A DNA stretch of 42,910 bases from Bacteroidales bacterium (GCA_015061055.1 SUXH01000023.1:1-42910), one strand, 5' to 3'; counted from the stretch's first letter, positions 1 to 7,836 are shown. Notes: generated by a model from the sequence alone, not told the origin. Made by a program: numbers and translations.

Positions 1-8
1 GCTAATAA

Positions 9-28
9 GGCTTATTGGGGCTTATTGG
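9..28. repeat. Tandem duplicate of a 10-bp word
   Basis: The word GGCTTATTGG occurs twice back to back just upstream of the first RHS fragment. The stretch before the first ATG at 109 is otherwise AT-rich. I see no clear TAnnTTTG promoter here, and the sequence further upstream is outside the window. Confidence 0.6.
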
Positions 29-108
29 TCAAAATAGGGCTGATTGTAAAATGTTTTTTTGAAAAAAAGATTTTTAATTATAACTTTACAGAAGTAAAAC
101 TATTCCAT

Positions 109-1041
109 ATGCGATTATCGAGAGTACATAGGATATTGGTGATATTTATCACAGTGTTATGTGGTTTTACGGCATACGGTGTGCCAAGCACGAGATATGC
201 AGGTACAGCCAACAATAACCACCTGCACCTGGGTTTGGAATGGCAATCGATGAAGGGCTTGTCGGGATATTACAATAACGCTCGTTTCCGTGATGTCCTG
301 CTCGCCGGTATGTTCTACCAGCAAGACCCACTCGCCGAAAAATACTATCCCCTCTCTCCCTATCACTACGGTGCTTGTAACCCACTTCTAAACCTGGACT
401 TTAATGGTATGGATTGGTATTCTTATAATACTGTCATTCATTTAGAAAATGGAGAAACCATAAACAAAACTGAATATTCTTATACCGATTATACATCTCA
501 AGAAGCCTTAACAAATGCTGGTATTAAAGGAAATTATTTAGGCAAAGCAGTTGTCGTCTTTAATGGCTCTATGAATGAAAAACTAGGCGAAGGAGAAAAT
601 TTATATGGAGAAGGAGCAGTATTAGCAGATGTAACCGTATATGGGCCAAATGGGAAAGATGATATTAGAAATTATCAAGGATTTACATTGACTTCTAATT
701 TTAAGAAATTTGGAGCTATAGATAATGGCGTTTATAATGTTAGTTATGTTTCACCCGGTAAGTCTGGAGCTCTATCCTCTAATTATGTATTAAATAACGG
801 AGGGCCTGTCAATTGTCTTTATGGAGAAAATCGAAGTCCTAAAGAATACTTGCCATATAGTCTGACTCAAAAAAATGGTATCTATATTCATAGATCTAAT
901 AATAACGGTTGGGCTGGAGATAATTATATTAAAAAAACGGCAGTTTCAACAGGTTGTTTGTTAATTTTACCAAAAGATTGGGAAAAGTTTTGCAATCAAA
1001 TTGGAAAAAATAATTTCACCTTAATATTAAATAGAAAATAA
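109..1041 (+). CDS. Orphan RHS core end fused to an L,D-transpeptidase-like C-terminal domain
   Basis: Translated from the ATG at 109 this is a 310-residue protein. An upstream TTG at 25 is open but would put a poor leader before a good signal peptide (residues 1-24, hydrophobic, ending FTAYG). Residues about 38-100 match the conserved end of Bacteroidetes RHS/YD-repeat proteins (GLEW, YYNNARFRD, DPLAEKYYP, PYHYGACNP). The rest is a separate domain carrying IYIHRS around His261 and STGC with Cys283, the spacing and residue types of a YkuD or DUF5675-like L,D-transpeptidase active site. I infer a peptidoglycan-acting toxin tip detached from its long RHS body. Almost all YD repeats are missing, so this is an orphan cassette or a remnant. 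The next gene, an exported small protein, could be its immunity partner. Confidence 0.7.
   Translation: MRLSRVHRILVIFITVLCGFTAYGVPSTRYAGTANNNHLHLGLEWQSMKGLSGYYNNARFRDVLLAGMFYQQDPLAEKYYPLSPYHYGACNPLLNLDFNGMDWYSYNTVIHLENGETINKTEYSYTDYTSQEALTNAGIKGNYLGKAVVVFNGSMNEKLGEGENLYGEGAVLADVTVYGPNGKDDIRNYQGFTLTSNFKKFGAIDNGVYNVSYVSPGKSGALSSNYVLNNGGPVNCLYGENRSPKEYLPYSLTQKNGIYIHRSNNNGWAGDNYIKKTAVSTGCLLILPKDWEKFCNQIGKNNFTLILNRK
225..384 (+). repeat. RHS-core DNA repeat, copy 1
   Basis: About 155 bp coding for the conserved RHS end recur at 1635-1796 with roughly one difference in nine bases, mostly at third codon positions. It is visibly richer in G and C than the DNA on either side, and similarity stops where the variable C-terminal domain begins. 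Confidence 0.85.
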
Positions 1042-1061
1042 CAATTTAAACTAAATATTCT

Positions 1062-1583
1062 ATGAAATCTAAATATCTCTTTATCTTGATGATTTCTTTA
1101 TTTTTTAAAGTGTATGCAAATGATTATGTTGTAATTGCACCAATGAATAAAATCATACCTATTTATGATAGTCCCATATCTTTAATCGCAAATAATTCAG
1201 TGTGCCAGGACTCTATTAATGAATTTTATTATGTAACAAAGGTAATTGAAGAAACTCCTTTAAGGTTTAAGATTGAATTATTAGGTGAATTAGATGGAAA
1301 CACAAAATGTGATACTAAAACTCTAATAGGTTGGATAGATAAACAGAACTGTGGAGTTTATTTACGTTGTTATTATGACAACAAGAAAAACAGCTATATA
1401 AAACTTTATAAACAACCAACAAGGGATTCATCTTTTCAAATGATATATACTAACGATATGATATGGGTTCCAGTCTTATCTATTTCGAAAGAATGGAAAC
1501 AAATACTCTATTATCATAAAGGGGTATTGTATATTGGTTGGATTGAATTATATTGTTCGAGTATCTATAATTCATGTAATTAA
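1062..1583 (+). CDS. Exported SH3-like small protein, candidate immunity protein
   Basis: A 173-residue protein with a signal peptide (residues 1-19, ending KVYA), starting 20 bp after the L,D-transpeptidase-like toxin ORF. The mature part is beta-rich and has two segments resembling bacterial SH3 repeats: a strand-turn pattern ending GWIDKQNCGVY, then KLYKQPT followed by a second GWI near residue 161. No enzyme motif is seen. An exported protein straight after an exported or cell-wall-directed toxin domain is the expected position of a periplasmic immunity protein; that role is inference from position and localisation only. Very AT-rich, like the toxin tail before it. Confidence 0.55.
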   Translation: MKSKYLFILMISLFFKVYANDYVVIAPMNKIIPIYDSPISLIANNSVCQDSINEFYYVTKVIEETPLRFKIELLGELDGNTKCDTKTLIGWIDKQNCGVYLRCYYDNKKNSYIKLYKQPTRDSSFQMIYTNDMIWVPVLSISKEWKQILYYHKGVLYIGWIELYCSSIYNSCN

Positions 1584-1607
1584 GTAGTATAAAATTAATT
1601 GCCAATT

Positions 1608-2453
1608 ATGATTTCATTAAAAAGATACATTGCGCTGCATCTGGGTTTGGAATGGCAATCGATGAAAGGCTTGTCGGGATATTATAACAATGCCCGCTTC
1701 CGCGATGCTCTGCTCGCCGGTATGTTCTACCAGCAAGACCCACTCGCCGAGAAATACTACCCATACACTCCATATCACTACGGTGCCGGAAATCCGTTAA
1801 AGTTTACAGATGAAACAGGGATGGAAATAGTGGTAAATGGAAGTACCTACAATATCGGTATGTCATATGATGATAATGATGAATTTACTCAGCATGTTAT
1901 TTCAGCATTAAATACAATATCTGATATTGGGGGGAAGTATCTACTTATCGATTTATTAAAATCCACAACAAAATATAATTATATTCCGACAACTCAATTA
2001 AATAGCTACACGAGTAATGCTGATAATGGAAGTGTTACAATTGGGTTAAGTAATTCTTTATTAGGAAATAAAGATGCCTTTTACTCTGCAGTAGCACATG
2101 AATCTATGCATGGAGTACAATATGAGAATGGTCAAGGAGGACAATCTATTTATAATGAAGTTGAGGCTTATGTCTTTGAATATACAATGTCGATTAATTC
2201 TTTTTTGACTGATGGTGCTACCGAGTTCAAATCATTAGGCAATACAACTAACAACAATCACGCTGGAAAATTGTATGGTGAAAGTATCCAAAAATTGTCA
2301 CTGAATTATGGTGCTAAAGATATGAATAATGCTATTACACACTTTAGTATAGGAGCAGCGGCGAATAATACAGGAATTTATAAAAATTACCCTATTAGAT
2401 TAGGACAAAACAAGCAATCTATGTTGCAAAAATACCAAATTAAACTAAAATGA
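1608..2453 (+). CDS. Second orphan RHS core end fused to a zincin-like C-terminal domain
   Basis: From the ATG at 1608 the product has 281 residues; a TTG at 1599 is in frame but less likely. There is no signal peptide: only about nine residues precede the RHS end (LHLGLEW, YYNNARFRD, DPLAEKYYPYTPYHYGAGNPL). The C-terminal domain contains HESMH (His164, Glu165, His168) followed by NEVEAYVFE at about residues 183-191, an HExxH plus downstream Glu layout typical of gluzincin metallopeptidases. I read it as a metallopeptidase-type polymorphic toxin tip that has lost its RHS body, so on its own it may be unexpressed and act as a reserve cassette. It overlaps the next gene by 4 bp, consistent with a toxin-immunity pair. 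Confidence 0.68.
   Translation: MISLKRYIALHLGLEWQSMKGLSGYYNNARFRDALLAGMFYQQDPLAEKYYPYTPYHYGAGNPLKFTDETGMEIVVNGSTYNIGMSYDDNDEFTQHVISALNTISDIGGKYLLIDLLKSTTKYNYIPTTQLNSYTSNADNGSVTIGLSNSLLGNKDAFYSAVAHESMHGVQYENGQGGQSIYNEVEAYVFEYTMSINSFLTDGATEFKSLGNTTNNNHAGKLYGESIQKLSLNYGAKDMNNAITHFSIGAAANNTGIYKNYPIRLGQNKQSMLQKYQIKLK
1635..1796 (+). repeat. RHS-core DNA repeat, copy 2
   Basis: Second copy of the RHS-core repeat found at 225-384. After position about 1796 the two copies diverge completely into different C-terminal domains. Confidence 0.85.
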
Positions 2454-2944
2454 AAATTATGAAACGATTGACATCATTAATAATTGGAATACTATTCGTT
2501 GCAAATATCTTTGCGCAATTTAATGACATTGATACTTCAAATATATACTTGAATGTAACAGATGTGAATATAAATAAACACATCGATAAAGAACAAAGAT
2601 ATCCAAAGTTTGCACTTGTTGATTCAACTATTCAAGATTCTGTTTTAATAGTGGCTTTTCTTATTCAGCGTAGTGATACATTAAATTCAATTGATTTTAT
2701 TGTAAGATATCAAGATAAAAGTTATATGTATAAATTTAATAATGGTTTAAATGTTCTTGAAAGCTTGCAATCTTCTCGTGAAAGTGATTATATAAATAGT
2801 ATTTTATTATGTCAATGCAAATATTTGATGTATTGGTTTTCTCAAGTTACATATGACAAGAAACGACTTGGAGTAAAAAATATTTACCGTGAAGATGAAA
2901 TACATTTAGCGCTAAGATATGCGTTGGTTCCTAAAAAGGATTAA
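2450..2944 (+). CDS. Exported small protein, candidate immunity protein for the zincin-like toxin
   Basis: A 164-residue protein whose ATG overlaps the stop of the upstream zincin-like ORF in an ATGA arrangement, suggesting translational coupling; an internal ATG at 2459 is also possible. Residues 4-22 form a signal peptide ending NIFA. The mature part has no motif I recognise. A hydrophobic strand-rich stretch (VLIVAFLIQ) is followed by helical segments and a CQCKYLMYW patch near residue 125. Position and export make it a candidate immunity protein, but the family is unknown to me. Confidence 0.5.
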   Translation: MKIMKRLTSLIIGILFVANIFAQFNDIDTSNIYLNVTDVNINKHIDKEQRYPKFALVDSTIQDSVLIVAFLIQRSDTLNSIDFIVRYQDKSYMYKFNNGLNVLESLQSSRESDYINSILLCQCKYLMYWFSQVTYDKKRLGVKNIYREDEIHLALRYALVPKKD

Positions 2945-3041
2945 TAGATTATTACCAGGAAGTGATTTAGGGAGTAGATTGCTAAAAGGTTCGACAAAGG
3001 TTAAATTAACAGTAATAGAAAATGTTGTTGATGAAGAATGA
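2919..3041 (+). CDS. Possible 40-residue cationic sORF
   Basis: An ATG at 2919, in another frame inside the end of the preceding gene, opens a 40-codon frame reading RLLPGSDLGSRLLKGSTKVK and then a hydrophobic/acidic tail ending VVDEE. It could be a genuine small protein or the out-of-frame tail of a decayed gene. The next sORF starts with a 4-bp ATGA overlap. Support is weak. Confidence 0.2.
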   Translation: MRWFLKRINRLLPGSDLGSRLLKGSTKVKLTVIENVVDEE

Positions 3042-3106
3042 CCACTGATAAAGAAAATGAGATGAGAAATAATGATGAAGATAATGATGCAGAAAAGACA
3101 AAATAG
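3038..3106 (+). CDS. Possible 22-residue acidic sORF
   Basis: A 22-codon frame rich in Asp, Glu and Asn, whose ATG overlaps the TGA of the sORF at 2919-3041. Such an overlap can mean translational coupling, but in AT-rich DNA it can also arise by chance. No function can be assigned. Confidence 0.15.
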   Translation: MTTDKENEMRNNDEDNDAEKTK

Positions 3107-3115
3107 AAAAATATT

Positions 3116-3382
3116 ATGGAAAGAAATCAAATAATTGTAATAATATTAAATGCTATATCTTTAATGGTTTTTATTCCAACTTCTATAATAGTTATAAAAA
3201 AATATCTACGAAAAAAGAAGTTTTCTATTATTCAATTAAGTGCAGTAATCACAGTTTCTAGCTACACTGTATTTTTATTATGGATGTTATTTTTTCTACT
3301 TGGATATACAATAAAAATACCTGTAATATTTATTGGTATGTTTCTTTGTATCTCAGTATCTCATCTATTGTATTTTCTATAG
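3116..3382 (+). CDS. Small hydrophobic membrane protein, possibly frameshifted
   Basis: An 88-residue protein with three hydrophobic segments (about residues 5-27, 40-62 and 66-86) separated by a basic loop (KKYLRKKK). It stops at 3382. In the +1 frame the DNA continues as an open, protein-like stretch (YRTIEKKGDLLFFNSKLG) to a TGA at 3444, then again to 3488 (IILSIIGIFMIFM). That suggests an originally longer protein with a fourth membrane helix, broken by a frameshift and a stop. Multi-helix small proteins of this kind often act as immunity proteins beside RHS toxins, but no toxin directly precedes this one. Confidence 0.4.
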   Translation: MERNQIIVIILNAISLMVFIPTSIIVIKKYLRKKKFSIIQLSAVITVSSYTVFLLWMLFFLLGYTIKIPVIFIGMFLCISVSHLLYFL

Positions 3383-3519
3383 AACAATTGAAAAAAAAGG
3401 AGATTTATTGTTTTTTAACTCTAAATTAGGTGCACTAATCCTATGAATAATATTAAGTATAATAGGTATATTTATGATATTTATGTAAACTAAAGTTTGT
3501 CATATTAATTTGTATCAAT

Positions 3520-3768
3520 ATGGAACAAAGATTTTTAATATTTATATTCATTATTACCGCCTCATATACTGCTTATCTGCATGGAGAAGAATCCATGAGC
3601 AAGATTAATCAAGATTATGCCACAAAGAAATATTCGATAATACCTCCTGCACCTGAAGTTGCATCGTTGATGAAGTACATTGATGTGCCTGTGTCTCATT
3701 TTACCGGGCACCACAAATTTATTGACAAAATTCTTTATGTTGATTTTTTTGTGGCCGATATGCTTTAA
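3520..3768 (+). pseudogene. N-terminal remnant of an RHS/YD-repeat protein
   Basis: An 82-residue ORF with a signal peptide (residues 1-21) followed by the motif PPAPEVASLMKYIDVPVSHF and TG. This matches the conserved start of large Bacteroidetes RHS-like proteins, which typically read P-x-AASLxKYxxxPVSxxTGxPxI. After about residue 65 the similarity fades and the frame closes, whereas a complete protein would run on for many hundreds of residues. I read it as the broken 5' end of an RHS gene. Its position downstream of two detached RHS 3' ends shows that the locus has been rearranged. Confidence 0.6.
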
Positions 3769-3882
3769 AAGGTCTTGTGAATTTATATTCAGCAGTTTTT
3801 TCTTAATTGAGGTTGATAGGAGCTTATTCTAATAGGAATCGAATAGAAATTGTGGATGATGTTTAAATTTGGACGATATTAG

Positions 3883-3914
3883 TTGTGTGAATCGGTTTAA
3901 TTTTGCTATTTTTG
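3883..3914 (+). promoter_or_regulatory. Bacteroidetes-type promoter for the DUF1599 gene cluster
   Basis: TTG at 3883, 21 bases, then TATTTTTG at 3907-3914, 18 bp before the ATG at 3933. It fits the Bacteroidetes sigma-ABfr consensus TTTG-N19to21-TAnnTTTG. Confidence 0.6.
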
Positions 3915-3932
3915 TAAAATAATTAAATAAGA

Positions 3933-4484
3933 ATGAGTATGGCTGATACTAAGGCTGAATTTGAATATGTTATCGGTTTGTGTCGCGATGTGTTTTTGAA
4001 GAAGATGCAGGATTATGGTGCATCTTGGAGATTGATGCGTCCGGAATCATTAACCGATCAAATTTTTATTAAGGCACGTAGAATACGAACACTTGAGTTA
4101 AAACAAGAATCGAAAGTGGGCGAAGGTATTTATCCTGAATTTATGGGAATGGCTAATTATGGTATAATGGCATTGATTCAGCTTGAACTTGGATTTGCGG
4201 ATAAGGTGGATATTGATGCCAAGAAGGCTTTGGAATTATATGATCATTATATGAAAGTTACTACAGAGCTTATGTATAACAAGAATAGTGATTATGATGA
4301 AGCATGGCGTTATATGCGTGTGAATTCGTATACGGATATAATCTTAACTAAGCTTGAGCGAATCAAGCAGATTGAAGATAATAATGGAGAAACGATAGTT
4401 TCGGAAGGCGTAGATGCTAATTATATGGATATCGTAAACTATTCTTTGTTTGGCCTGATAAAATTAGGTAATGATAAAAAATAG
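3933..4484 (+). CDS. DUF1599 domain protein (two repeats)
   Basis: 183 residues. The domain occurs twice: YGASWRLMRPESLTDQIFIK at about residues 29-48 and a diverged copy, YDEAWRYMRVNSYTDIILTK, at about residues 123-142, each followed by a basic RI stretch and a glutamate. The family is sometimes called nucleotide modification associated domain 1, but its biochemical role in Bacteroidetes is not established. The gene opens a conserved cluster and overlaps the DoxX-like gene by 14 bp, so the two are probably co-transcribed and translationally coupled. Confidence 0.88.
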   Translation: MSMADTKAEFEYVIGLCRDVFLKKMQDYGASWRLMRPESLTDQIFIKARRIRTLELKQESKVGEGIYPEFMGMANYGIMALIQLELGFADKVDIDAKKALELYDHYMKVTTELMYNKNSDYDEAWRYMRVNSYTDIILTKLERIKQIEDNNGETIVSEGVDANYMDIVNYSLFGLIKLGNDKK

Positions 4485-5814
4485 TATTTATAAAGAAAAA
4501 TGGGCACCTTGGATCGTGTTGATTTTACGATTGGTGATAGGTGCTGTGTTTGTTTTTTCCGGTTTTGTAAAGGCTATTGACCCTTGGGGGATGCTTTATA
4601 AACTTGAAGAGTATGTTGTAGCTCTTGGTTTTGATTGGTTGTCGCCATATTTGCTTTTTTGCTCTTTTACAATATCCATAGTAGAATTCTGCTTAGGTGT
4701 GTGTTTGGTTGTAGGAGCGTATAGAAGAGTATCGGTGTGGTTGTCATTCATACTGATGGTGGTGATGACAGTCTTAACCGGTTGGCTGCTAGTTAGCGAT
4801 GCCGTAGCTGATTGTGGGTGTTTTGGTGATGCTATAGTGTTGAGCAATACTGCTACATTTATTAAGAATATAGTTTTGTTGCTTGGAGTAGTGTATTTGC
4901 TGCGTAATAATATCCGATTGTTTAATATTTATAGTCATGATGTGCAATGGATTGTGGTTGTGATAACTGCAGCATATGTATTAATCGTGGCAGTGTATGG
5001 GTATTTTTATCAACCAATGTTGGATTTCAGACCATATAAGGTGGGGATGTCGTTAACCGGAGGTGATACAGCAACCGAATCGAATAATGTAGAGGATATT
5101 GTGTTTGTGTATGAGAAAGATGGAGAACAACGTGAATTCACTATAGAAAACTTACCATTGGACGATGATACAACATGGCAGTTTGTGGAACGTCGTGAAT
5201 TGTTTTCTGAAAATGCTGAAGATCGTTATGCTGTCGGATTGTCGCTCTCGGATAATGGGGAAGATGTAACGGCCGATGTGCTTAAATCAGATGGAGAACA
5301 ATTAATCTTTGTGTATTCGCAGATGAATGATATAGGTGTTTCGTATACTTATTTAATCAATATCCTTGATGATTTTGCTCGAAGTGTCGGGGTTGATGTG
5401 TTGGGAGTAGCAGATGCCTCGAATGATGAGATAGAAAGTTGGAAAGATGTGTCGATGGCAACGTATCCGATATATACGTGTGATGGAACTAACTTGAAGA
5501 TGCTTGCTCGTGGAAATCCTGCTGTGGTATATGTGAAGGATGGTAGGATAGTGTGGAAGCGTACATTACAATCGATAAATGCTGCGAGGGTAGAAGAAAG
5601 TATCAACGAAAACTTGGAAATGGAGAGTATTGTAGCTGATTATGATGGAGAAAACCGATTGCGAGTACTTTCTTTTAGCTATGTTTTGATATTAATTATG
5701 GTGTTAATTATAAATCGTAGCTATCGTGTTTATAAAATTAGTGCATTATTGATAGAAAAGAATAAAAATAAAAACGTAACTTTGCAAAACGAAAATAAAA
5801 GTGAGACTAAATAA
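4471..5814 (+). CDS. DoxX-like BT_3928-type membrane protein
   Basis: 447 residues. The N-terminal third is a four-helix DoxX/MauE-like membrane domain starting RLVIGAVFVFSGFVKAIDP, with further helices to about residue 180. A soluble region of about 200 residues follows with a thioredoxin-like layout but without a CxxC active site; a last hydrophobic helix lies near residues 393-412 and the tail is basic. The Cys pair ADCGCFGDA in the membrane domain is typical of this family. It overlaps the DUF1599 gene and precedes tpiA, an order I associate with Bacteroidales genomes. Redox or envelope function is only an inference from DoxX/MauE relatives. Confidence 0.85.
   Translation: MIKNSIYKEKWAPWIVLILRLVIGAVFVFSGFVKAIDPWGMLYKLEEYVVALGFDWLSPYLLFCSFTISIVEFCLGVCLVVGAYRRVSVWLSFILMVVMTVLTGWLLVSDAVADCGCFGDAIVLSNTATFIKNIVLLLGVVYLLRNNIRLFNIYSHDVQWIVVVITAAYVLIVAVYGYFYQPMLDFRPYKVGMSLTGGDTATESNNVEDIVFVYEKDGEQREFTIENLPLDDDTTWQFVERRELFSENAEDRYAVGLSLSDNGEDVTADVLKSDGEQLIFVYSQMNDIGVSYTYLINILDDFARSVGVDVLGVADASNDEIESWKDVSMATYPIYTCDGTNLKMLARGNPAVVYVKDGRIVWKRTLQSINAARVEESINENLEMESIVADYDGENRLRVLSFSYVLILIMVLIINRSYRVYKISALLIEKNKNKNVTLQNENKSETK
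5777..5784 (+). promoter_or_regulatory. Possible -7 box for tpiA inside the upstream gene
   Basis: TAACTTTG lies within the last codons of the DoxX-like gene, about 78 bp before the tpiA ATG. A TTG at 5749 is at a rather long spacing. It would give tpiA its own transcript with an AT-rich leader. Confidence 0.4.
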
Positions 5815-5861
5815 CTCACAAGAAAACGAAATAATAACTTTTAAAAAATATTTTTTATAAA

Positions 5862-6611
5862 ATGAGAAAGAATATCGTAGCAGGAAACTGGAAGATGAAT
5901 ACTACAGTTTCGGAAGGCGTAAAATTGGCGACTGAAGTGAATGAAGCTCTTAATGGTGTGGATGCTAAGTGTGAAGTGGTGATTTGTGTGCCATTTACTC
6001 ATTTGACTTCATGTAAGGCTGTGTGTGGCGAAAAGCTACATCTTGGTGCTGAAAACTGTGCCGACAAAGAAAAGGGTGCTTACACAGGTGAAGTATCTGC
6101 GTCAATGGTGGCTTCAACAGGCGCAGATTATGTAATCTTAGGTCACTCTGAACGTCGTGCTTACTATGGCGAAACAGTGGAAATTCTTGCTGAAAAGACA
6201 AAATTGGCTCTTGAAAATGGCTTGAAGGTGATTTTCTGTATTGGAGAAGTTCTTGAAGAACGTGAAGCAGAAAAGCAAAATGAAGTTGTTAAGGCTCAAT
6301 TGGAATCGGTATTTGGTCTATCGGCAGAAGATTTTGGAAAGATTGTTCTTGCTTATGAACCAGTGTGGGCAATTGGAACAGGAAAGACTGCAACAGATGA
6401 TCAAGCAGAAGAAATTCACGCATATATTCGCAGCTTGATTGCTGAAAAATATGGTGAACAAGTTGCAGAAGATACTACTATCCTATATGGTGGTAGCTGT
6501 AATCCAACAAATGCACAAGCTTTGTTTGCTAAGCCAAATGTAGATGGTGGTCTTATTGGAGGTGCTTCTCTTAAGGCTGAATCATTTATGGGCATTGTAA
6601 CTGCATTCTAA
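5862..6611 (+). CDS. tpiA: Triose-phosphate isomerase
   Basis: 249 residues, the usual family length. It interconverts dihydroxyacetone phosphate and glyceraldehyde 3-phosphate in glycolysis and gluconeogenesis in the cytoplasm. All hallmark motifs are present: GNWKMN with catalytic Lys11, GHSERR with the electrophilic His, [11 protein letters not shown] with the catalytic Glu and flexible loop 6, and YGGSCN plus GGLIGGASL for phosphate binding. Codons look well adapted (many GCT, GAA, AAG), as expected for a highly expressed enzyme. A strong hairpin follows at 6636-6668. Confidence 0.98.
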   Translation: MRKNIVAGNWKMNTTVSEGVKLATEVNEALNGVDAKCEVVICVPFTHLTSCKAVCGEKLHLGAENCADKEKGAYTGEVSASMVASTGADYVILGHSERRAYYGETVEILAEKTKLALENGLKVIFCIGEVLEEREAEKQNEVVKAQLESVFGLSAEDFGKIVLAYEPVWAIGTGKTATDDQAEEIHAYIRSLIAEKYGEQVAEDTTILYGGSCNPTNAQALFAKPNVDGGLIGGASLKAESFMGIVTAF

Positions 6612-6635
6612 TATTATTCAGATAATAGTATTATT

Positions 6636-6668
6636 GGGCTACAAAGATTTTTATTATCTTTGTAGTCC
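6636..6668 (+). promoter_or_regulatory. Hairpin that also carries a promoter -7 box
   Basis: GGGCTACAAAGAT and ATCTTTGTAGTCC form a 13-bp stem (one G-T pair) around a 7-base AT loop, suitable as the tpiA terminator. The 3' arm contains TATCTTTG (6655-6662), with TTG at 6634 eighteen bases upstream, so the same DNA looks like the promoter of the SPOR-folE pair. Confidence 0.6.
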
Positions 6669-6688
6669 AAATTGTTTATTGTGGTGAA

Positions 6689-7171
6689 ATGAGACGAGCG
6701 TTTAAGATAAATATATTGTTGCTTGCGTTTAGCGTGTCTTTTGCAATATATGCGGATGAATCGAATAAGATAACTGATTATTTGCAAGCAAAGTCGGAGG
6801 GTAAGGTGAAATTGGTTCAACCCGAAAAACTCGATGCAAGAATCGAGAAGAAAACGGCGCCGGAGGAAACCGATACCATCGTTAGCGAAGAAAAGAATAA
6901 AAGTGTAGGTTATCGAGTTCAAGTGTTCTCGGATAATAACCAGCGCACAGCAAAGAGCCAAGCTGAATCAAGACAACGTAATATTATGGCTCAGTTTCCT
7001 GATTTGAATGTGTATAGGATATATAATTCTCCGATGTGGCGAGTGCGAGTGGGCGATTTCAAAACGCGAGGAGAAGCAGAGTTCTTATTGCACGAACTGA
7101 GAAAGGCTTTCCCTGCTTATGCAAGTGAGATGATGGTGGTAGTGGATAATATTAATGTGCCAAAGAAATGA
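6689..7171 (+). CDS. Exported SPOR-domain protein
   Basis: 160 residues with a signal peptide (about 1-22, ending AIYA), a charged linker, and a C-terminal SPOR domain from about residue 74 (VGYRVQVFSDNNQRTAKSQA, then WRVRVGDFKTRGEAEFLL). SPOR domains bind denuded septal peptidoglycan, so a role near the division site or in wall binding is likely. Its stop overlaps the folE start in ATGA fashion, so translation is probably coupled even though no functional link is obvious. Confidence 0.88.
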   Translation: MRRAFKINILLLAFSVSFAIYADESNKITDYLQAKSEGKVKLVQPEKLDARIEKKTAPEETDTIVSEEKNKSVGYRVQVFSDNNQRTAKSQAESRQRNIMAQFPDLNVYRIYNSPMWRVRVGDFKTRGEAEFLLHELRKAFPAYASEMMVVVDNINVPKK

Positions 7172-7761
7172 ATCTTGAGAACGAAGATAAATTCTATTTA
7201 GAAAACAAAGCTCAGATTGATGCTATTGCCGAGCATTATCGAGCTATAATAGAATTGCTTGGGGAAGATGTGTCGCGTGAAGGCTTGTTGCGCACGCCGT
7301 ATAGAGCAGCTAAAGCACTTGTTGAGGTGACTCAAGGCTATAGGCAGAACCCTGAAGATTTGGTTGAACAAGCTATGTTTGACTATTCGGGTAAGAGTGT
7401 TGTGGTTGTGAAAGATATCGAATTTTATTCGCTTTGTGAACATCATGTTTTGCCATTTTATGGAAAAATATCGGTAGGATATTTGCCAAATGGCAAGATT
7501 GTGGGCTTGAGTAAAATCGCGCGTGTGGTGAATGCCTTGGCAAAGCGATTGCAAGTGCAAGAACGTCTTACAAGTGAGTTGTGCGAGTTGCTTACCCGCG
7601 CTCTTGGATCGAAAGGGGTGATTGTGGTGTGTGAAGCAGGGCACTTGTGTATGAAGATGCGTGGTGTGGAAAAGCAAGAAAGCACAACAGTTACTATGGA
7701 GTGTAGTGGAGCATTTGAGAATGATGCCTTGAGAGCCGAATTTATGAAAATGCTTGATTAA
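7168..7761 (+). CDS. folE: GTP cyclohydrolase I
   Basis: 197 residues. It catalyses the first step of tetrahydrofolate synthesis from GTP, giving dihydroneopterin triphosphate. The zinc site is visible as Cys and His in SLCEHHVLPFYGK and the later Cys in GHLCMKMRGV; the substrate-binding stretch GLSKIARVV and the terminal QESTTVTM are also intact. Length is typical for the type I enzyme. The start overlaps the SPOR gene by 4 bp. Confidence 0.97.
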   Translation: MNLENEDKFYLENKAQIDAIAEHYRAIIELLGEDVSREGLLRTPYRAAKALVEVTQGYRQNPEDLVEQAMFDYSGKSVVVVKDIEFYSLCEHHVLPFYGKISVGYLPNGKIVGLSKIARVVNALAKRLQVQERLTSELCELLTRALGSKGVIVVCEAGHLCMKMRGVEKQESTTVTMECSGAFENDALRAEFMKMLD

Positions 7762-7836
7762 TAGATGGATGCAAAGTTGCCGGGGTGTAGTCTTGTCGTT
7801 ATGGCAAAAATAATGGATAATTTTGCTTGAATTGTC

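Noticed and set aside
6614-6961. 115-codon minus-strand frame over the SPOR gene start
   Set aside because: It is a shadow of the SPOR gene and crosses the hairpin and promoter at 6636-6668.
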